DNA of 64,000 bases from Massilia kyonggiensis (GTDB lineage: Bacteria; Pseudomonadota; Gammaproteobacteria; Burkholderiales; Burkholderiaceae_D): the NCBI RefSeq assembly GCF_024756235.1, contig NZ_JANUGY010000004.1:310001-374000 (forward strand), in the 5' to 3' direction. The stretch's first letter is position 1. Each line of letters starts with the position of its first letter. A model generated the notes under the pieces. That model was not told the origin of the DNA. It did no database searches and worked only from the letters and a program-made list of their open reading frames with translations. Shown one piece after another: positions 18,201 to 28,674 of this stretch. A program made the position numbers and the translations under genes.

Positions 18201-21200
18201 GCTGACCCTCTCCACAGCCACGACCCTCGACAACAGCGGCAAGATCATCGGCCAGGCCGGCGTCACGCTCACCGGCGCGGCCGGATTCGGCGTCGCCAAC
18301 AGCGGCCGCATCCAGGCCGCCACCGCGCTGAACGTCGGCGCCGCATCCTCGGGCGCGGCGTACATGACGAACAGCGGCACGCTGTTCGGCGACACCCTCG
18401 GCGTCTATGCGGCCAACCTGACGAACCAGGGCCGCATCCAGTCGAACGGCGCCGCCACGCTGAGCGGCACCGATATCGTCAACCAGGGCAGCGGCGCCGT
18501 GATCCTGACCGGCATGGACGGCAGCGCGAGCACCATCACCGGCACGGGCAGCATCCGCAACGAAGGCGCCATCCACACGGCGGGCGGCCTGACGGTGACT
18601 GCACCGCGTCTCGACAACACGAACACGGGCGGCATCTCGTCGGAAGCGAACCTGACGACGAACGCGGGCGGCGCCGGCTTCGACAACGCCGGCGCGCTGT
18701 ACGCCAGCGGCACGCTGACCGTCAGCGCCGCCGGCCAGACCTTCAACAACACCATGACCGGCACGATGGACGCCAACGACATCAACGTCGCCGCCGGCAC
18801 CTTCAACAACTACAACACCGTCATCGCCCTGAGGGACACGACGATCGCGACGACCGACGCCTTCAACAACCTGCCGACCGGCCGGGTGCCGAACGTGATC
18901 GTCGCCCAGGTGATCAACGGCGGCGTCAGCACGCCGTACGACTGGGAAGGCAATTGCGCCTTCCTGAGCTCGGGCTGCGACCACCTCGTCACGTGGGCAC
19001 AGACCGTGAACTGGGTCCAGGGGCTCGACGGCGCGATGCCCACGCAGTTCGGCCAGGTCATCGCGGCCCGCACGATCAACATCAGCTATGGCCAGTCGGG
19101 CGTGAACCAGGCGTCGCTGATCTCCGCGCCGAACGTCAACATCAGCGGCAGCGGCGCCTTCACCAACACCGACCTGCACCTGGAACAGATCGACTACGCG
19201 CGCCGCTGGCACATGACCAAGATCGGCCACCTGTTCGACGACGACGAGTACTACTACACCTACCCGACGACGGACGGCCAGTACGGCTGCAACGACGGCG
19301 GCTGCTTCGCCGGATCCGCCGGCAGCGCCGGCGCCGCCCAGGCCGCGGCGCACCTGATGGAAACGGGCCGCCACGTCATCCAGAAATGGAAGGCCGGCAT
19401 CTACGCGACCAACCTCACGTTCACCGGCGGCAGCCTGATGAACCTCGGATCGCCCTACCAGCAAGGCACGCAGGCGCAGTCCGTCGGGGCGGACAGCGCC
19501 GTCGCGGCCAATCCGCTGGCGGGCACGCCGCTGGGCGCCGGGTTGAAGGCGCTCGTCAGCAAACTGCCGACCAACGCGAAGACGCAGAACGTCGCGGCCG
19601 CGCCGGCGGAGAAATTCCAGGGACTGAACCTGAACCTGCCGACGAACCCGAACGGGTACTTCGTGACGGCCAAGGATCCGAACTCGCACTACCTCGTCGA
19701 AACGAATCCTCTGTTCGGCGCGGGCAGCAACTCGGTCGGGTCGGATTATCTGACCAAGCTCCTGAACATCAATCCCGACAAGGAGATCAAGCGCCTGGGC
19801 GACGCCAACTACGAGGCAAAACTCGTGCGCGACCAGTTGATCGCGCAGACCGGCGCCAACGTCCTCAAGGGCATGGCGAGCGAAGCGGCGCAGATGCAGG
19901 CGCTGATGGACAACGCGTCCACGCAGGCGGGCAAGCTGGGACTCGTGTACGGCAAGGCGCTGAGCCCGGACCAGGTTGCGAACCTGACGGAAGACATGGT
20001 CTGGATGGTCGAAACCGTCGTGGGCGGCCAGAAGGTCGTCGCGCCGGTCGTCTACCTCGCGAAGTCGACGAAGGACGCCATCGAAGGCGGCGGCCCGGTG
20101 ATCTCGGCCAAGAACATGAAGATCGACGCCGGCACGGTGTCCAATACGGGCGGCACGATCAAGGGCGACAAGCTCGACATCACCGCCAAGGGCGACATCA
20201 CGAACACGGGCGGCAAGATCAAGGGCGGCGACGTCGCTCTCAAGTCGACCGAAGGCAGCATCGTCAACCAGACCGTGGCCGAAACGCGCGGCGGCAAGGA
20301 CTTCGCGCGCACGACGATCGGCGCGGCGGCCGGCATCGAGAGCACCGGGAAGCTGAGCCTCGACGCGGCGAAGGACATCACCGTCAAGGGCGCGGACGTC
20401 AAGGCGGGCGGCGACGCAAGCCTGTCCGCCGGCGGCAACGTGACGTTCGACACGATCCGGAACACGACCGCGGACGCCACCATGCAGCGCAGCGCCGGCC
20501 TGCTGGGCGGCTCGGGCAGCGGCAGCAGCCTCGCCACCACGACCAATATCGGGTCGAACCTCGCGAGCGGCGGCAACCTCAAGATCAAGAGCGGCGGCGA
20601 CACGACTATCGCGGGTTCGCAGGTGAAGGTCGGCGGCGACCTGGCGCTGGACGCAACAGGCAACGTCAACGTCATCTCGCGCCAGGACACGCGCGAAACG
20701 ACGAGCTACTCCGAGCACTCGGGTCTCGGCGTGGGCGGCGGCCTGTTCGGCAACACGTCGACGACCACCGATACCTTCCAGGGCCGCAACGTGGCCGCCG
20801 GCATCGACGTCAAGGGCAATGCGGCGATCAAGAGCGGCGACACGCTCACCCTGCAGGGTTCTAACCTGAACGTCGGCGGCGGCGCGGACATCCAGGCGGG
20901 CCAGGTGCAGGTGCTGGCCGGCCAGGACGTCGACCGCACGACGACGACCACGAAGACGACGAGCTTCCTCAAGCTCGACGGCGCGGGCGGCGACACGTCC
21001 GCGGGTGCGGGCGCATCGGCCGGCAAAGGCGTCGGCAGCAAGGCGGGCGTGGGCGTCGGCGCCGAAGCGCATGCGGGTGCCAGCGCGACCGGCAGCGCGG
21101 GCGTCACGCTGGCCGAGACGAAGACCACGAACACGTACGACTATAACGCGCGCGCCGTGGGCTCGCAGATCAACGTCGGCAAGGACTTGAACGTGAAGGC

Positions 21201-23040
21201 CGACAAGGACATCACGCTGCAGGGCGCCAAGGTGAACACGGGCGGCGATACGAACCTCGATGCGAAGAACGTCAACGTGCTCGCATCGCAGGACGTGCAC
21301 GTCTCGAGCAGCAAGACGTCGACCACGCAGATCGGCCTGTACGCGGAATCGAACAACGAAGCCTCCGCCAGCGCAGGTGCGCGTACCGGCATGGTCACGG
21401 GCGCGGGTGCGCAGGCGGGCGCGTCGTCCGACACGACGCTCGACGTCATCCGCACGAAGACGACCCAGACCGACAGCCTGAACATCCACAACAACGGCAC
21501 GACGATCAACGCGAACGGCAAGTTGAACATCAACGCGAAGGACAAGCTGACCGTCCAGGGTTCGGAACTGGGCGGCGAGAACGGCGTCGCGCTGAAGGCG
21601 AAGGACATGGCGTTCACCGCCGCGACCGACGTCGACCAGACGACCACCACGACGACGAAGACGTCGGCCGGCCTGTACTACGGCGGCAGCGCCAAGGCCG
21701 AGGCCAGCGCATCCAACGGCATGCTGGGCGGCGGCGGCGCGGCCTCCGCGAATGCCAAGGCCGGCCAGGGCCTGCAGGCACGCCACTCGGAAGCGACCGA
21801 CGCGTCCGGGACGACGACGGCGCAGGTGTCGACGATCCGCTCGGGCAACGGGGACATCACGCGCACGGCGACGGGCAACATCACGGACGTGGGCACGAAC
21901 ATCGACGCGGCCGGCAACTTCACGCAGTCCGCGACGACCATCGACAGCAAGGCGGCGGCGAACACCAGCTGGACGTCGTCGAATGCGTCGTCGCACGAGG
22001 CGCGCATCGGCGTGTATGCGGAGGCGAGCGCCAACGCGGGTGCCACCGGCGCGCCGGGTGCCTCGGGCGCCGGCGTCAGCGTCGGCATCGAGGCACAATA
22101 CACGGGCACGCAATCGTCATCGAGCTCCAACAGCAGCACGGCAGTGGTGTCGACCGTCCGCGCGGGCGGCAAGGTCACCAGCACGTCGTCCGGCGCGACG
22201 ACCATGGAGGGCACGAGCATCAAGGGCGACAAGGGGGTCGAGATCGGCGCCCAGTCGCTCGACTACAAGGCCGCGCACGACACGTCCAGCAGCAGTTCGA
22301 GCGAGCAGACGATCAACGCCGCCGCCAACGTCGGCGTGGGCCTCGGCTCGAAGACCGTCGAGGGCGGCGCCAGCGGCGGCTTCGACAAGGCCGGCGAGAG
22401 CGCGCGCTCGTCGACGGCCGTCGCCGGCGGCATCCAGTCGGGCGCGGGCCTCGTCATCAAGACGCAGGGCGACGCGCGCTTCGAAGGCACCGACATCGCG
22501 GCCAAGGGCGACGCGACGGTCCAGGCGGGCGGCAAGCTGACGATGGACGCGGCCCGCAACGAGAGCAGCTCGTCCAGCAATTCGAGCTCGTTCCAGGCCG
22601 GCGTGCAGGTGTCGGGCGGCGGTGGCGGCAAGGGTGGCAAGGGTGGCGAAAGCGGCGCGGGCCTGACCTTGGGCGGCGGGTTCCAGAACGACACCAGCAC
22701 GTCCAGCAAGGCCGTCACCGGCAGCGTGAAATCGGGCGGCAACCTGACGCTGAGCGCGGGCGACAAGGCGAGCTTCGAAGGCACGCAGCTGAACGCGGCC
22801 GGCGCGGCCGCCGTGACGGGCGGCGCGGTCGAGCTCAAGGACGCGAAGAGCACGAGCAGCAGCACCAGCTCGGGCTTCGCAGCCGGCATCGGCGTCTCGG
22901 GCGGCAGCAAGGACGGCAAGTCGAGCGGCGCCGGCATGGCCACCGTCGAAGGCGGCTATTCCAGCGGCAGCAAGACCACGTCCACCAAGGCGACGCTGGA
23001 AGCCGGCAACGGCGTGCAGGTGAAGACCGGTCAGCCCTGA
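15226..23040 (+). CDS. TpsA filamentous haemagglutinin-like exoprotein
   Basis: A 2604-residue secreted adhesin or CdiA-like protein. It opens with an extended signal peptide region ([17 protein letters not shown]), a Sec hydrophobic segment ending AWA, and then the TPS secretion domain (about residues 50-300) with the NPNG motif at N164. Residues about 500-1150 are short beta-helix repeats of xNSGxVQA type. The middle (about 1230-1650) has two Cys pairs ([16 protein letters not shown]) and a helical stretch. The remainder is Ser/Thr-rich haemagglutinin repeats. No VENN-type pretoxin motif or distinct C-terminal toxin domain is visible, and the protein stops within the repeats at VKTGQP. Its end overlaps mntP by 10 bp. 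It is likely an adhesin; a lost toxin tail is possible. Confidence 0.9.
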   Translation: MNRSYRHVWSAARGAYVIAAETARGKGKSGRAVLAATVLAAVAPGAAWAQLKTPTSVVPNGGKTNTYIAPNGVPVVNIDSPNGAGISHNKYDTYNVEAKGLVLNNTPFTQAAVGQSQLAGGIVGNTNLKQAARIILNEVTSTNRSTLAGYTEVYGKRADVIVVNPNGLTCTGCGFINTDRVTLTTGAPVWAADGNLIGFNVSRGDIAIGGAGVDASAQQILDLVARNVTFDGQVNVAGTGELGVFTGPVQWHYEGRNIAGTVAAAGDKPQYAIDSSALGGMYAGRIRLIATEAGVGVRMLGDAAASADDFRVDAAGRVLVQGRVSAARDVALTQTGAGQVEINGANAAVSATRDLNVTAAGALALNEAALKAGNNLAIQAASLADTSTANATRSANGAASVKLAGAAAIDGSTWGAGGAFGLGADTIAATHATLYSGKGGLTFGAAGDVVLDAVKATTTDKLEVQARGGALRLTAATRLTAGADAALRAATALDNAGEVLAAGSLALDGGTAAPLQLTNSGLLQAQGALDIGAAQAAAVTNTGRALAGRVAIQATTLANSGAVQAGDGMRIVAADAVTNAAGATLLGAGAGKDVVVQAARLDNAGTVQSAGGLAATVTGTVTNSGKLVTTAAADGGADGRLAVQAGSIANTGTVAAAGAANLQSAADVVNRALVQGASLTVSAGTAITNDGADSALLARFSALVTARDVANAGTIQAGADMFATASGTLVNTNAIQTLNAGSSLALTGGTVTNGGTVQAGGSASLKSTAATLTNSGQVIATGNLDVSAASAFLNADAKSVMQTAGDFTARAAEFVNGGAISAGKNATVGATYGLTTSGLLETTVAGGSVTLRGASVGNGGTIRAADAASLAATAGAIQNSGQVKAATGLDLTATQSIANAGSTALLSGATLNASAAGFTNSGNAQGETNVTIDVADALANSALLQATGTGASLVLRAGTIANSGTAGSGGTAGLTSRTGGIVNSSQVQAQDALTLSTATTLDNSGKIIGQAGVTLTGAAGFGVANSGRIQAATALNVGAASSGAAYMTNSGTLFGDTLGVYAANLTNQGRIQSNGAATLSGTDIVNQGSGAVILTGMDGSASTITGTGSIRNEGAIHTAGGLTVTAPRLDNTNTGGISSEANLTTNAGGAGFDNAGALYASGTLTVSAAGQTFNNTMTGTMDANDINVAAGTFNNYNTVIALRDTTIATTDAFNNLPTGRVPNVIVAQVINGGVSTPYDWEGNCAFLSSGCDHLVTWAQTVNWVQGLDGAMPTQFGQVIAARTINISYGQSGVNQASLISAPNVNISGSGAFTNTDLHLEQIDYARRWHMTKIGHLFDDDEYYYTYPTTDGQYGCNDGGCFAGSAGSAGAAQAAAHLMETGRHVIQKWKAGIYATNLTFTGGSLMNLGSPYQQGTQAQSVGADSAVAANPLAGTPLGAGLKALVSKLPTNAKTQNVAAAPAEKFQGLNLNLPTNPNGYFVTAKDPNSHYLVETNPLFGAGSNSVGSDYLTKLLNINPDKEIKRLGDANYEAKLVRDQLIAQTGANVLKGMASEAAQMQALMDNASTQAGKLGLVYGKALSPDQVANLTEDMVWMVETVVGGQKVVAPVVYLAKSTKDAIEGGGPVISAKNMKIDAGTVSNTGGTIKGDKLDITAKGDITNTGGKIKGGDVALKSTEGSIVNQTVAETRGGKDFARTTIGAAAGIESTGKLSLDAAKDITVKGADVKAGGDASLSAGGNVTFDTIRNTTADATMQRSAGLLGGSGSGSSLATTTNIGSNLASGGNLKIKSGGDTTIAGSQVKVGGDLALDATGNVNVISRQDTRETTSYSEHSGLGVGGGLFGNTSTTTDTFQGRNVAAGIDVKGNAAIKSGDTLTLQGSNLNVGGGADIQAGQVQVLAGQDVDRTTTTTKTTSFLKLDGAGGDTSAGAGASAGKGVGSKAGVGVGAEAHAGASATGSAGVTLAETKTTNTYDYNARAVGSQINVGKDLNVKADKDITLQGAKVNTGGDTNLDAKNVNVLASQDVHVSSSKTSTTQIGLYAESNNEASASAGARTGMVTGAGAQAGASSDTTLDVIRTKTTQTDSLNIHNNGTTINANGKLNINAKDKLTVQGSELGGENGVALKAKDMAFTAATDVDQTTTTTTKTSAGLYYGGSAKAEASASNGMLGGGGAASANAKAGQGLQARHSEATDASGTTTAQVSTIRSGNGDITRTATGNITDVGTNIDAAGNFTQSATTIDSKAAANTSWTSSNASSHEARIGVYAEASANAGATGAPGASGAGVSVGIEAQYTGTQSSSSSNSSTAVVSTVRAGGKVTSTSSGATTMEGTSIKGDKGVEIGAQSLDYKAAHDTSSSSSSEQTINAAANVGVGLGSKTVEGGASGGFDKAGESARSSTAVAGGIQSGAGLVIKTQGDARFEGTDIAAKGDATVQAGGKLTMDAARNESSSSSNSSSFQAGVQVSGGGGGKGGKGGESGAGLTLGGGFQNDTSTSSKAVTGSVKSGGNLTLSAGDKASFEGTQLNAAGAAAVTGGAVELKDAKSTSSSTSSGFAAGIGVSGGSKDGKSSGAGMATVEGGYSSGSKTTSTKATLEAGNGVQVKTGQP
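16750..18620 (+). repeat. Short beta-helix repeat array inside the exoprotein
   Basis: About 25 degenerate coding repeats of roughly 20-25 codons, each with an asparagine-glycine turn such as [27 protein letters not shown] and IQNSGQVKA. This periodicity is the right-handed beta-helix typical of filamentous haemagglutinins. Confidence 0.8.
20090..23037 (+). repeat. Ser/Thr-rich haemagglutinin repeat region
   Basis: Around ten longer imperfect coding repeats. Each alternates a beta-helical part ([20 protein letters not shown]) with a Ser/Thr cluster ([32 protein letters not shown]) followed by a Gly/Ala-rich stretch. This matches the pattern of haemagglutinin repeats (PF13332-like). The gene ends inside this array. 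Confidence 0.7.
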
Positions 23041-23600
23041 CCGAGGTGCTCGTACAGGATCAGCGACCCGATCGCGATCAGTACGAGTCCGCCCGCGACC
23101 TCGGCACGCTTGCCTACGAGCTTGCCGAGGCCGCGTCCCACCATCACGCCGAGCGTCACCATGATGAACGTCGACAGGCCGATGGCGCCGGCCGTCGTGA
23201 CGATGTTCGCATCGATGAACGCGAGGCCCACGCCGACGGCCATCGCGTCGATGCTCGTCGCGAAACCCGCGATGGCCAGCAGCCAGAACGAGTGGCTCGC
23301 CGGCTTGTCGTCCTCGTCGTCGTCCGCGCCGGACAGGCCTTCGCGCATCATCCGCAGGCCGAGGACGCCCAGCAGGGTGAACGCGATCCAGTGATCCCAC
23401 GCCTGCACGTACGGCGCCGCCCAGTGCCCTAGCGCCCAGCCGATGACGGGCGTGAGTCCTTCGATGACGCCGAAGATGGCACCCGTGCGCAGGGCTTCGC
23501 GGAGATGGGGGCGTTGCAGCGCGGCGCCCTTGCCGACGGCGACGGCGAATGCGTCGGTGGACATGGCGAGAGCAAGTGCTGCGGTGGCGAGGAGATTCAT
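23031..23600 (-). CDS. mntP: MntP manganese efflux pump
   Basis: A 189-residue membrane protein of the MntP family, with six predicted transmembrane segments arranged as two inverted halves. The repeat signature Asp in [14 protein letters not shown] (first half) and [12 protein letters not shown] (second half) is conserved, and an acidic loop (GADDDEDD) lies between them. MntP exports Mn(II) and protects against manganese excess. ATG 23600 has GGAACCACC upstream; a longer frame would run through the riboswitch. Length equals the E. coli protein (188). A yybP-ykoY riboswitch precedes it. The 3' end overlaps the exoprotein gene by 10 bp. Confidence 0.93.
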   Translation of the reverse strand: MNLLATAALALAMSTDAFAVAVGKGAALQRPHLREALRTGAIFGVIEGLTPVIGWALGHWAAPYVQAWDHWIAFTLLGVLGLRMMREGLSGADDDEDDKPASHSFWLLAIAGFATSIDAMAVGVGLAFIDANIVTTAGAIGLSTFIMVTLGVMVGRGLGKLVGKRAEVAGGLVLIAIGSLILYEHLGQG

Positions 23601-23664
23601 GGTGGTTCCAGTCGGGCAATGACGAAGGCATGCCGGCGCGGCCCGATGAACGCGCAGGCATACC

Positions 23665-23770
23665 AAAGGTCTTGCCAACCAAAACGGCTGCCCGTACCAC
23701 GTCGGCCAACGGCCGGCGAGTATGTTGATACGGGAACTTCCGCGGGGCGGAAGCAGGCTACTCCCCAATG
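23665..23770 (-). ncRNA. yybP-ykoY manganese riboswitch
   Basis: Read leftward, the 5' UTR of mntP contains the hallmark elements of this class: GGGGAGTAGCC (23756-23766) near the start, a central CATACTCGCCGGCC segment, and GCAAGACC (23668-23675) near the 3' side. The class senses Mn(II) and turns on MntP-type exporters. Boundaries are approximate. The aptamer begins about 45 bp after the stop of the upstream MFS gene. Confidence 0.88.
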
Positions 23771-23813
23771 GGATGCCGGCATTCTACTGCAAAACCTGCC
23801 GGCATGGCCAGTC

Positions 23814-25073
23814 TCAGGCGGTGGTTGCCCCCTGGCGATGCAGGTTCGCATACTTCAACCCGAAGAACAGGATGAAGCCATAGCAGGCGGCCGGCACGAA
23901 GAACGACGGCTGGACGCCGATGTGGTCCGCCAGCCAGCCTTGCAGGAACGGCACGATGGCGCCGCCCACGATGGCCATGCACAGGATGCCCGAACCCTGC
24001 CCCGTGTGCCGTCCGAGGCCGTGCAGCGCCATGCTGAAGATCGTCGGGAACATGATGGAATTGCACAACCCGACGGCGAGGATCGCCCACATCGCGGCCT
24101 GGCCCCGGCCGAAGATCGCGGCCAGCACGAGCACGATGGCGGCGAGCGCATTGAACGCGAGCGCCTTGCCGGGGCTGACGACGCGCATGACGGCGAAGCC
24201 GATGAAGCGCCCGATCAGCGCCCCGCCCCAGTACACGCTGACATAGCCGGCCGCCTCCGCCGCCGCCATGCCCGCGACCTGTTGCTCGCCGAGGAAGTTG
24301 ACGAGGAAGCTGCCGATGCTGACTTCCCCGCCGACGTACAGGAAGATGGCGACGGCGCCCAGCACGAGGTGGCGGTAATGCAGTGCCGAACCGGTCGCAC
24401 CGGCGGCCGGGACGTCGGCGTCGGCGTGGTCGATGCGCGGCAGCCGCGCCAGCGCGAACAGGATGGCGAGGAGCGCGAGCGCCGCCGCCAGCGCGAGATA
24501 CGGTCCCTGCACGGTGGACGCCTGGTCCGCCGCGACGGTTCCGGCGCCCGCGAGGATCAGCACACCGCCCAGCGCCGGGCCCACCGTCGTGCCCAGCGAA
24601 TTGAAAGCCTGCGTGAGGGTCAGGCGGCTCGACGCCGTCGCGGCCGGGCCGAGCACCGTCACGTACGGGTTCGCGGCCACCTGCAGGATCGTGATCCCGG
24701 AGGCCAGCACGAAGAACGCAAACAGGAACAGGCCGTAGCCGCCCTGCGCGGCGGGATAGAACAGCGCGCAGCCTCCGGCCGCGATCAGCAGGCCCGTGAC
24801 GGCGCCCTTCTGGTAGCCGATGCGGCGGATCAGCGCGCCGGCCGGCAGCGACACGATGAAATAGGCGCCGAAGAAGCAGAACTGCACGAGCATCGCCTGC
24901 AGGTAGTTCAGCGTATAGATCGCCTTCAGGTGCGGGATCAGCACGTCGTTCAGCGACGTGAGGAGGCCCCACATGAAGAACAGGATCGTGACGATGACGA
25001 GCGGTCCCGTGTTGGTTGCGGTCGCATTGGATGCCGCGGCCACGGGCACGGACGGGTTGGGGGAAGCTGCCAT
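23814..25073 (-). CDS. Glucose/galactose-type MFS sugar:H+ symporter (FucP/GluP group)
   Basis: A 419-residue membrane protein with about 12 transmembrane segments. Features of the FucP/GluP group are [18 protein letters not shown] in the first segment, [13 protein letters not shown] in the second, and [17 protein letters not shown] in the fifth. It would import free hexose, most likely glucose. AAGGAG precedes ATG 25073. It lies 24 bp after glucokinase and downstream of GH3, which fits uptake and phosphorylation of glucose released in the periplasm. The sugar specificity is inferred from neighbours. Confidence 0.86.
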   Translation of the reverse strand: MAASPNPSVPVAAASNATATNTGPLVIVTILFFMWGLLTSLNDVLIPHLKAIYTLNYLQAMLVQFCFFGAYFIVSLPAGALIRRIGYQKGAVTGLLIAAGGCALFYPAAQGGYGLFLFAFFVLASGITILQVAANPYVTVLGPAATASSRLTLTQAFNSLGTTVGPALGGVLILAGAGTVAADQASTVQGPYLALAAALALLAILFALARLPRIDHADADVPAAGATGSALHYRHLVLGAVAIFLYVGGEVSIGSFLVNFLGEQQVAGMAAAEAAGYVSVYWGGALIGRFIGFAVMRVVSPGKALAFNALAAIVLVLAAIFGRGQAAMWAILAVGLCNSIMFPTIFSMALHGLGRHTGQGSGILCMAIVGGAIVPFLQGWLADHIGVQPSFFVPAACYGFILFFGLKYANLHRQGATTA

Positions 25074-25097
25074 GGAGTCTCCTTGTTATGCTTATGG

Positions 25098-26060
25098 TTA
25101 TGGTGTTGCGGCGTCGAGCAGCGCGGCCACGCCGCGCAGTGCGGGATACGGTTCGGTCACGAGATAGGTCGGGATGCGCGCAAGGTACGGCTGCAGCCGG
25201 CCCTTGCCCTCGAAGCGGTTGCGGAACGCGGATGCGTGGAACAGCGGGCCGAGACGGGGCACGATGCCGCCGCCGATGTACATGCCGCCCGTCGCGCCCA
25301 GCGTCAGCGCGACGTTGCCTGCCACGCTGCCCAGGATGGCGCAGAACGCGTCGACCGTGGCGCGGCTGGCCGTGCAGGAACCGTCCAGCGCGCGCGCCGT
25401 GATCGCGGCGGCCGGTAAGGGTACGCCCGCCAGCACCCGATGGATCGCTTCCAGGCCCGGTCCGGACAGCAGCCGCTCGGCCGACACGTGGCCGTGTTCT
25501 TCCCACAGCGCGTCGAGGATCCGCATCTCGTCGCGCGTGACGGGCGCGAAGCTGGCGTGGCCGCCCTCGCCCGCCAACGCGATCCACCGTCCGCCGCCCG
25601 CGGGCACGATGCCGGAGACGCCGAGCCCCGTGCCCGGGCCGACCAGGCCGATGGGCCGGCCCTCGACCGCCGTAGCGTCCGTGCCGCCGATCTTCTCGCG
25701 GCCAGCCGCGTCCAGGTGCGGCAACGCCTGCGCGAGCGCGGCGAAATCGTTCACGACGAGGAGCGTCCCGAAACCGCAGGCATCCCGCAGTTCCGCGATC
25801 GAAAAGCGCCAGTGGTGGTTGGTCATGCTGACGACGTCGCCCTCGACCGGATTCGCGATGGCGAGCGCCGCCTGACGGATGCCGTCCGCCGGCAGGCCGC
25901 GCGCGGCTGCACGGGCCAGGTATGCCGCGATCGCATCCCTGACGTGGTCGTAATCGCGGCATGCAAGCACTTCGATGTCGGCGAAACCGCCGCCCGGCGC
26001 CTGCAGCGCGAAACGGGCGTTGGTGCCGCCGATGTCGGCCAGCAGCCGGAGTCCGCTCAT
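25098..26060 (-). CDS. glk: Glucokinase
   Basis: A 320-residue sugar kinase of the Glk/ROK-like bacterial glucokinase family (PF02685). The ATP phosphate loop is ADIGGTNAR (residues 8-16). Catalytic Asp lies in LVVNDFAAL, and further family motifs are GLVGPGTGLGVSG, LAGEGGHASFAP and GGMYIGGGI. It phosphorylates glucose to glucose-6-phosphate with ATP in the cytoplasm. Its start overlaps the GH3 stop by 4 bp (ATGA), which fixes the start at 26060 against a longer open frame. It completes a hydrolysis, uptake and phosphorylation chain with GH3 and the MFS transporter. Confidence 0.92.
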   Translation of the reverse strand: MSGLRLLADIGGTNARFALQAPGGGFADIEVLACRDYDHVRDAIAAYLARAAARGLPADGIRQAALAIANPVEGDVVSMTNHHWRFSIAELRDACGFGTLLVVNDFAALAQALPHLDAAGREKIGGTDATAVEGRPIGLVGPGTGLGVSGIVPAGGGRWIALAGEGGHASFAPVTRDEMRILDALWEEHGHVSAERLLSGPGLEAIHRVLAGVPLPAAAITARALDGSCTASRATVDAFCAILGSVAGNVALTLGATGGMYIGGGIVPRLGPLFHASAFRNRFEGKGRLQPYLARIPTYLVTEPYPALRGVAALLDAATP

Positions 26061-28570
26061 TGCAGGTCCTCGCATTTCACGGTACCGGCACCCGCAGTCA
26101 CATCGATGTTGCCGAAGGCGGCCGTGAAGGCGCCGTCGCTCGCGACGCGGAACGGCGTGTCGACGCGCGCCAGGTCGGCGCCGCGCGCACGGAAGCAGGC
26201 CAGCGGGATCGCGACCTCCTGGCGGCCCTTGCCGGCCAGGCCCGCGAACAGCCGGGTCGCATCGAGCGGCGTGCCGCAGGCGGTGCCGCCGCAGGCCATC
26301 GCGATCGTCACCTTGCCGCCTGGGGCCTGCTGCACGATCGTGTCGAAACGCAGCACGCCCTTGTCCGCCAGGGCGGCGGGCAGTGCGAGCGGCTTGCTGC
26401 CGTGCGCCTCGAACGTCGCCGGCGCCGTCCACGTGACGAGCTTCGCGTCCTGCTGCGTCTTGATCTGCGCGATGGCCACCGAGATGCCCGGCAGGCTCGT
26501 ACCCGCGTTCAGGTCCGCGCCCAGCGCCGCCGTTTGCGTACCGCTGACGATCCGCAGCGGGAAGCTGGCGCGGTCCGCCTGGCCGAACACCGGGTACGTG
26601 TCGGATGCGCTGCAACCACCGGCCGGATACGTCGCGTCCAGGGTGCCGAGATGCGAGCGCTGGCCGCGTTTCAAGCCGTAGCCATAGGCGAACAGCGGCG
26701 CGTAGCCTTTGTCGCCCACGTTCAACGGCGTCTGGCACACGGACTTCGGCCACGAGAACGACAGCCTGCCGTTGAAGTCATACGGCTTCGCGCCCTTGCC
26801 CGCGACGAGCAGGTCCGAGACGCCCTTGCCTTCCGTGCCGGGCAGCCACGCGGCGATGAACGTGTCGGACAGGTTCAGCAAATCGTTCACCCACAGCGGA
26901 CGCCCCGACAGGAACACGGTCACCACGGGCTTGCCCTTGCCGTGCACTTTCTGCAGCACGGCCAGGTCTTCCGGATAGCGGCTCGAATGGCGCAGCGTGC
27001 CCGAGGGGACGATGTCGCCGTCGCCTTCCGCATACGGCGCCTCGCCGATCACCGCGATGACGGCGTCGAACGCGGCCGGGTCGGCATCGGCACCGTCCGC
27101 GCTGTAGGTGACGTTCGCCCCTGCCGCCTTCAGGCCCGTAAGAATCGTCTCGGCCTTCGGGAAGTCGGCATTCGTGTTCGCCGTGCCCTGCCACGTCAAC
27201 GCCCAGCCGCCCGTCTGGTTGGCCATGCTGTCGGCCGCCTTGCCGACGACGAGGATGCGCTTACCGGCCGCCAGCGGCAGCGCCGGTCCTTCGTTCTTCA
27301 GCAGCACGAGCGATTCGCGCACGGCGCGGCGGCCCAGCTCTTTCGCGAGCAGTGCGTCGTCCTTGCCGGCCCATGCGGATTGCGACGGCCGCTTGGCGAA
27401 CACGCCGGCCCGCAGCTTCACGCGTACGATGCGGCTGACGGCGTCGTCGATGCGCGCCATCGGGATGCGGCCCGCTTCGACGTCCTTGATCGTGTTCGCG
27501 ATGAACGCCTTCCAGTCGTTCGGCACCATCACCATGTCGATGCCCGCATTGATGGACTGGGCGCAGCTGTCGTTGCGGCAGCCCGGCACTTCGGCGTGTC
27601 CGTTCCAGTCCGTGACGACGAAGCCGTCGAAGCCCATCTTGTCCTTCAGGATATCGGTGAGCATATAGCGGCTGCCGTGCACCTTGCCGTAGTCCTTGCC
27701 CGCCGCCACGTCGTTCCACGAATTGAACGATGCCATGACGGTCTGCGCGCCCGCCTCGATGCCGGCGTAATAGCCCTGCGCATGGATGTTCATCATATCC
27801 CGCTCGCTGACCTTAGACACGCCCATGTTGATGCCGAATTCCGTGCCGCCGTCCGCCATGTAGTGCTTGATGCTCGCGATGGCGTTGGCGTCGTCCTTCA
27901 ACGCGCCCTGCAGGCCCGTCACGTACGGGCCGGACAGGCGCCGCACGAGTTGCGGGTCTTCCGAAAAGCTTTCGTATGTCCGGCCCCAGCGGTCGTCGCG
28001 CACGACGGCGACGGTCGGGCCGAACACCCAGGCGATGCCCGTCGCGCGCACGGCCTTGCCCGTCGCGGCGCCGATGGCTTTCACCAGTTCCGGGTCGCGC
28101 GCGGCGCCGAGGCCGATATTGTGGGGGAACATGGTGGCGCCGTAGACGTTGTTGTGGCCGTGGACGGCGTCGGTGCCCCAGATCATCGGGACCTTGACCG
28201 CCATGTCGGTCGCCATCGACGCGTCGTAGAACGCGTCGGCCAGCTTCAGCCAGTCGGTGGCGTGCGCGTGCTTGTCGTTGCCCGGCCAGCTGCCGCCGCC
28301 GTTCAGCACGGAGCCGAGGTAGTAGGTGCGCACGTCGTCCGGCGTCACGGCCTTCAGTTCGGCCTGCGTCATCTGGCCGATCTTTTGAGCGAGTGTCATA
28401 CGGCCGACGATCTCGCGCACGCGCGCCTCGAGGGCGGCGTCCGGCGCGATGGCGCTCTTCAGGCGCGGCCAGGCGTCGATCTGCTGCGGGGCGGCCGTTG
28501 CGCCGAACGCGGCGGCGGCCAGCGCGGACGCGACGGCGAGCCGGATGTGGCTATTGCTTTTGGTGGTCAT
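26057..28570 (-). CDS. Exported GH3 beta-glucosidase / exo-beta-glucan glucohydrolase
   Basis: An 837-residue enzyme with a signal peptide (residues 1-27, ending ATAA). It has a GH3 N-terminal barrel, an alpha/beta sandwich C-domain and an extra C-terminal beta domain. The catalytic nucleophile is Asp in GFDGFVVTDWNGH, and KHYMADGGTEFG is the conserved substrate loop. The three-domain form is that of 1,4- or 1,3-beta-glucan glucohydrolases. It would release glucose from oligosaccharides in the periplasm. ATG 28570 is chosen because the upstream in-frame extension runs through the operator (28605-28618) and promoter and would hide the signal peptide. It is cotranscribed with glk and the MFS. 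Confidence 0.9.
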   Translation of the reverse strand: MTTKSNSHIRLAVASALAAAAFGATAAPQQIDAWPRLKSAIAPDAALEARVREIVGRMTLAQKIGQMTQAELKAVTPDDVRTYYLGSVLNGGGSWPGNDKHAHATDWLKLADAFYDASMATDMAVKVPMIWGTDAVHGHNNVYGATMFPHNIGLGAARDPELVKAIGAATGKAVRATGIAWVFGPTVAVVRDDRWGRTYESFSEDPQLVRRLSGPYVTGLQGALKDDANAIASIKHYMADGGTEFGINMGVSKVSERDMMNIHAQGYYAGIEAGAQTVMASFNSWNDVAAGKDYGKVHGSRYMLTDILKDKMGFDGFVVTDWNGHAEVPGCRNDSCAQSINAGIDMVMVPNDWKAFIANTIKDVEAGRIPMARIDDAVSRIVRVKLRAGVFAKRPSQSAWAGKDDALLAKELGRRAVRESLVLLKNEGPALPLAAGKRILVVGKAADSMANQTGGWALTWQGTANTNADFPKAETILTGLKAAGANVTYSADGADADPAAFDAVIAVIGEAPYAEGDGDIVPSGTLRHSSRYPEDLAVLQKVHGKGKPVVTVFLSGRPLWVNDLLNLSDTFIAAWLPGTEGKGVSDLLVAGKGAKPYDFNGRLSFSWPKSVCQTPLNVGDKGYAPLFAYGYGLKRGQRSHLGTLDATYPAGGCSASDTYPVFGQADRASFPLRIVSGTQTAALGADLNAGTSLPGISVAIAQIKTQQDAKLVTWTAPATFEAHGSKPLALPAALADKGVLRFDTIVQQAPGGKVTIAMACGGTACGTPLDATRLFAGLAGKGRQEVAIPLACFRARGADLARVDTPFRVASDGAFTAAFGNIDVTAGAGTVKCEDLQ

Positions 28571-28604
28571 GCGGGTGTCTCCAGGGTGGTCTCGCGGGGT
28601 CGTT

Positions 28605-28618
28605 TGGAAACGATTCCA
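28605..28618 (-). promoter_or_regulatory. LacI-type operator of the GH3-glk-MFS operon
   Basis: TGGAAACGATTCCA shares the TGGAAACG half of the other operators, with one changed base in the second half. It lies 13 bp downstream of the -10 box and 34 bp before the GH3 start. Confidence 0.78.
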
Positions 28619-28631
28619 ATCGACCCTGCGA

Positions 28632-28660
28632 ATATTGAATGCAAACGCCCGCGCTGTCAA
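28632..28660 (-). promoter_or_regulatory. Sigma-70 promoter of the GH3-glk-MFS operon
   Basis: On the minus strand TTGACA (28655-28660) and CAATAT (28632-28637) are separated by exactly 17 bp, 15 bp after the GH1 stop. The operon therefore has its own start in addition to possible read-through from GH1. Confidence 0.75.
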
Positions 28661-28674
28661 TCATTCGCTTGCGT

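Noticed and set aside
15037..22113. A 2358-codon open frame antisense to the exoprotein gene
   Set aside because: It is a shadow of GC-rich codon use on the opposite strand. It is low-complexity Arg/Ala/Gly-rich, has no domain and no RBS, while the plus strand has a clear TPS exoprotein.
22300..22900. Possible CRISPR-like direct repeats
   Set aside because: The repeated bases are degenerate coding repeats of the haemagglutinin, with no constant repeat-spacer structure.
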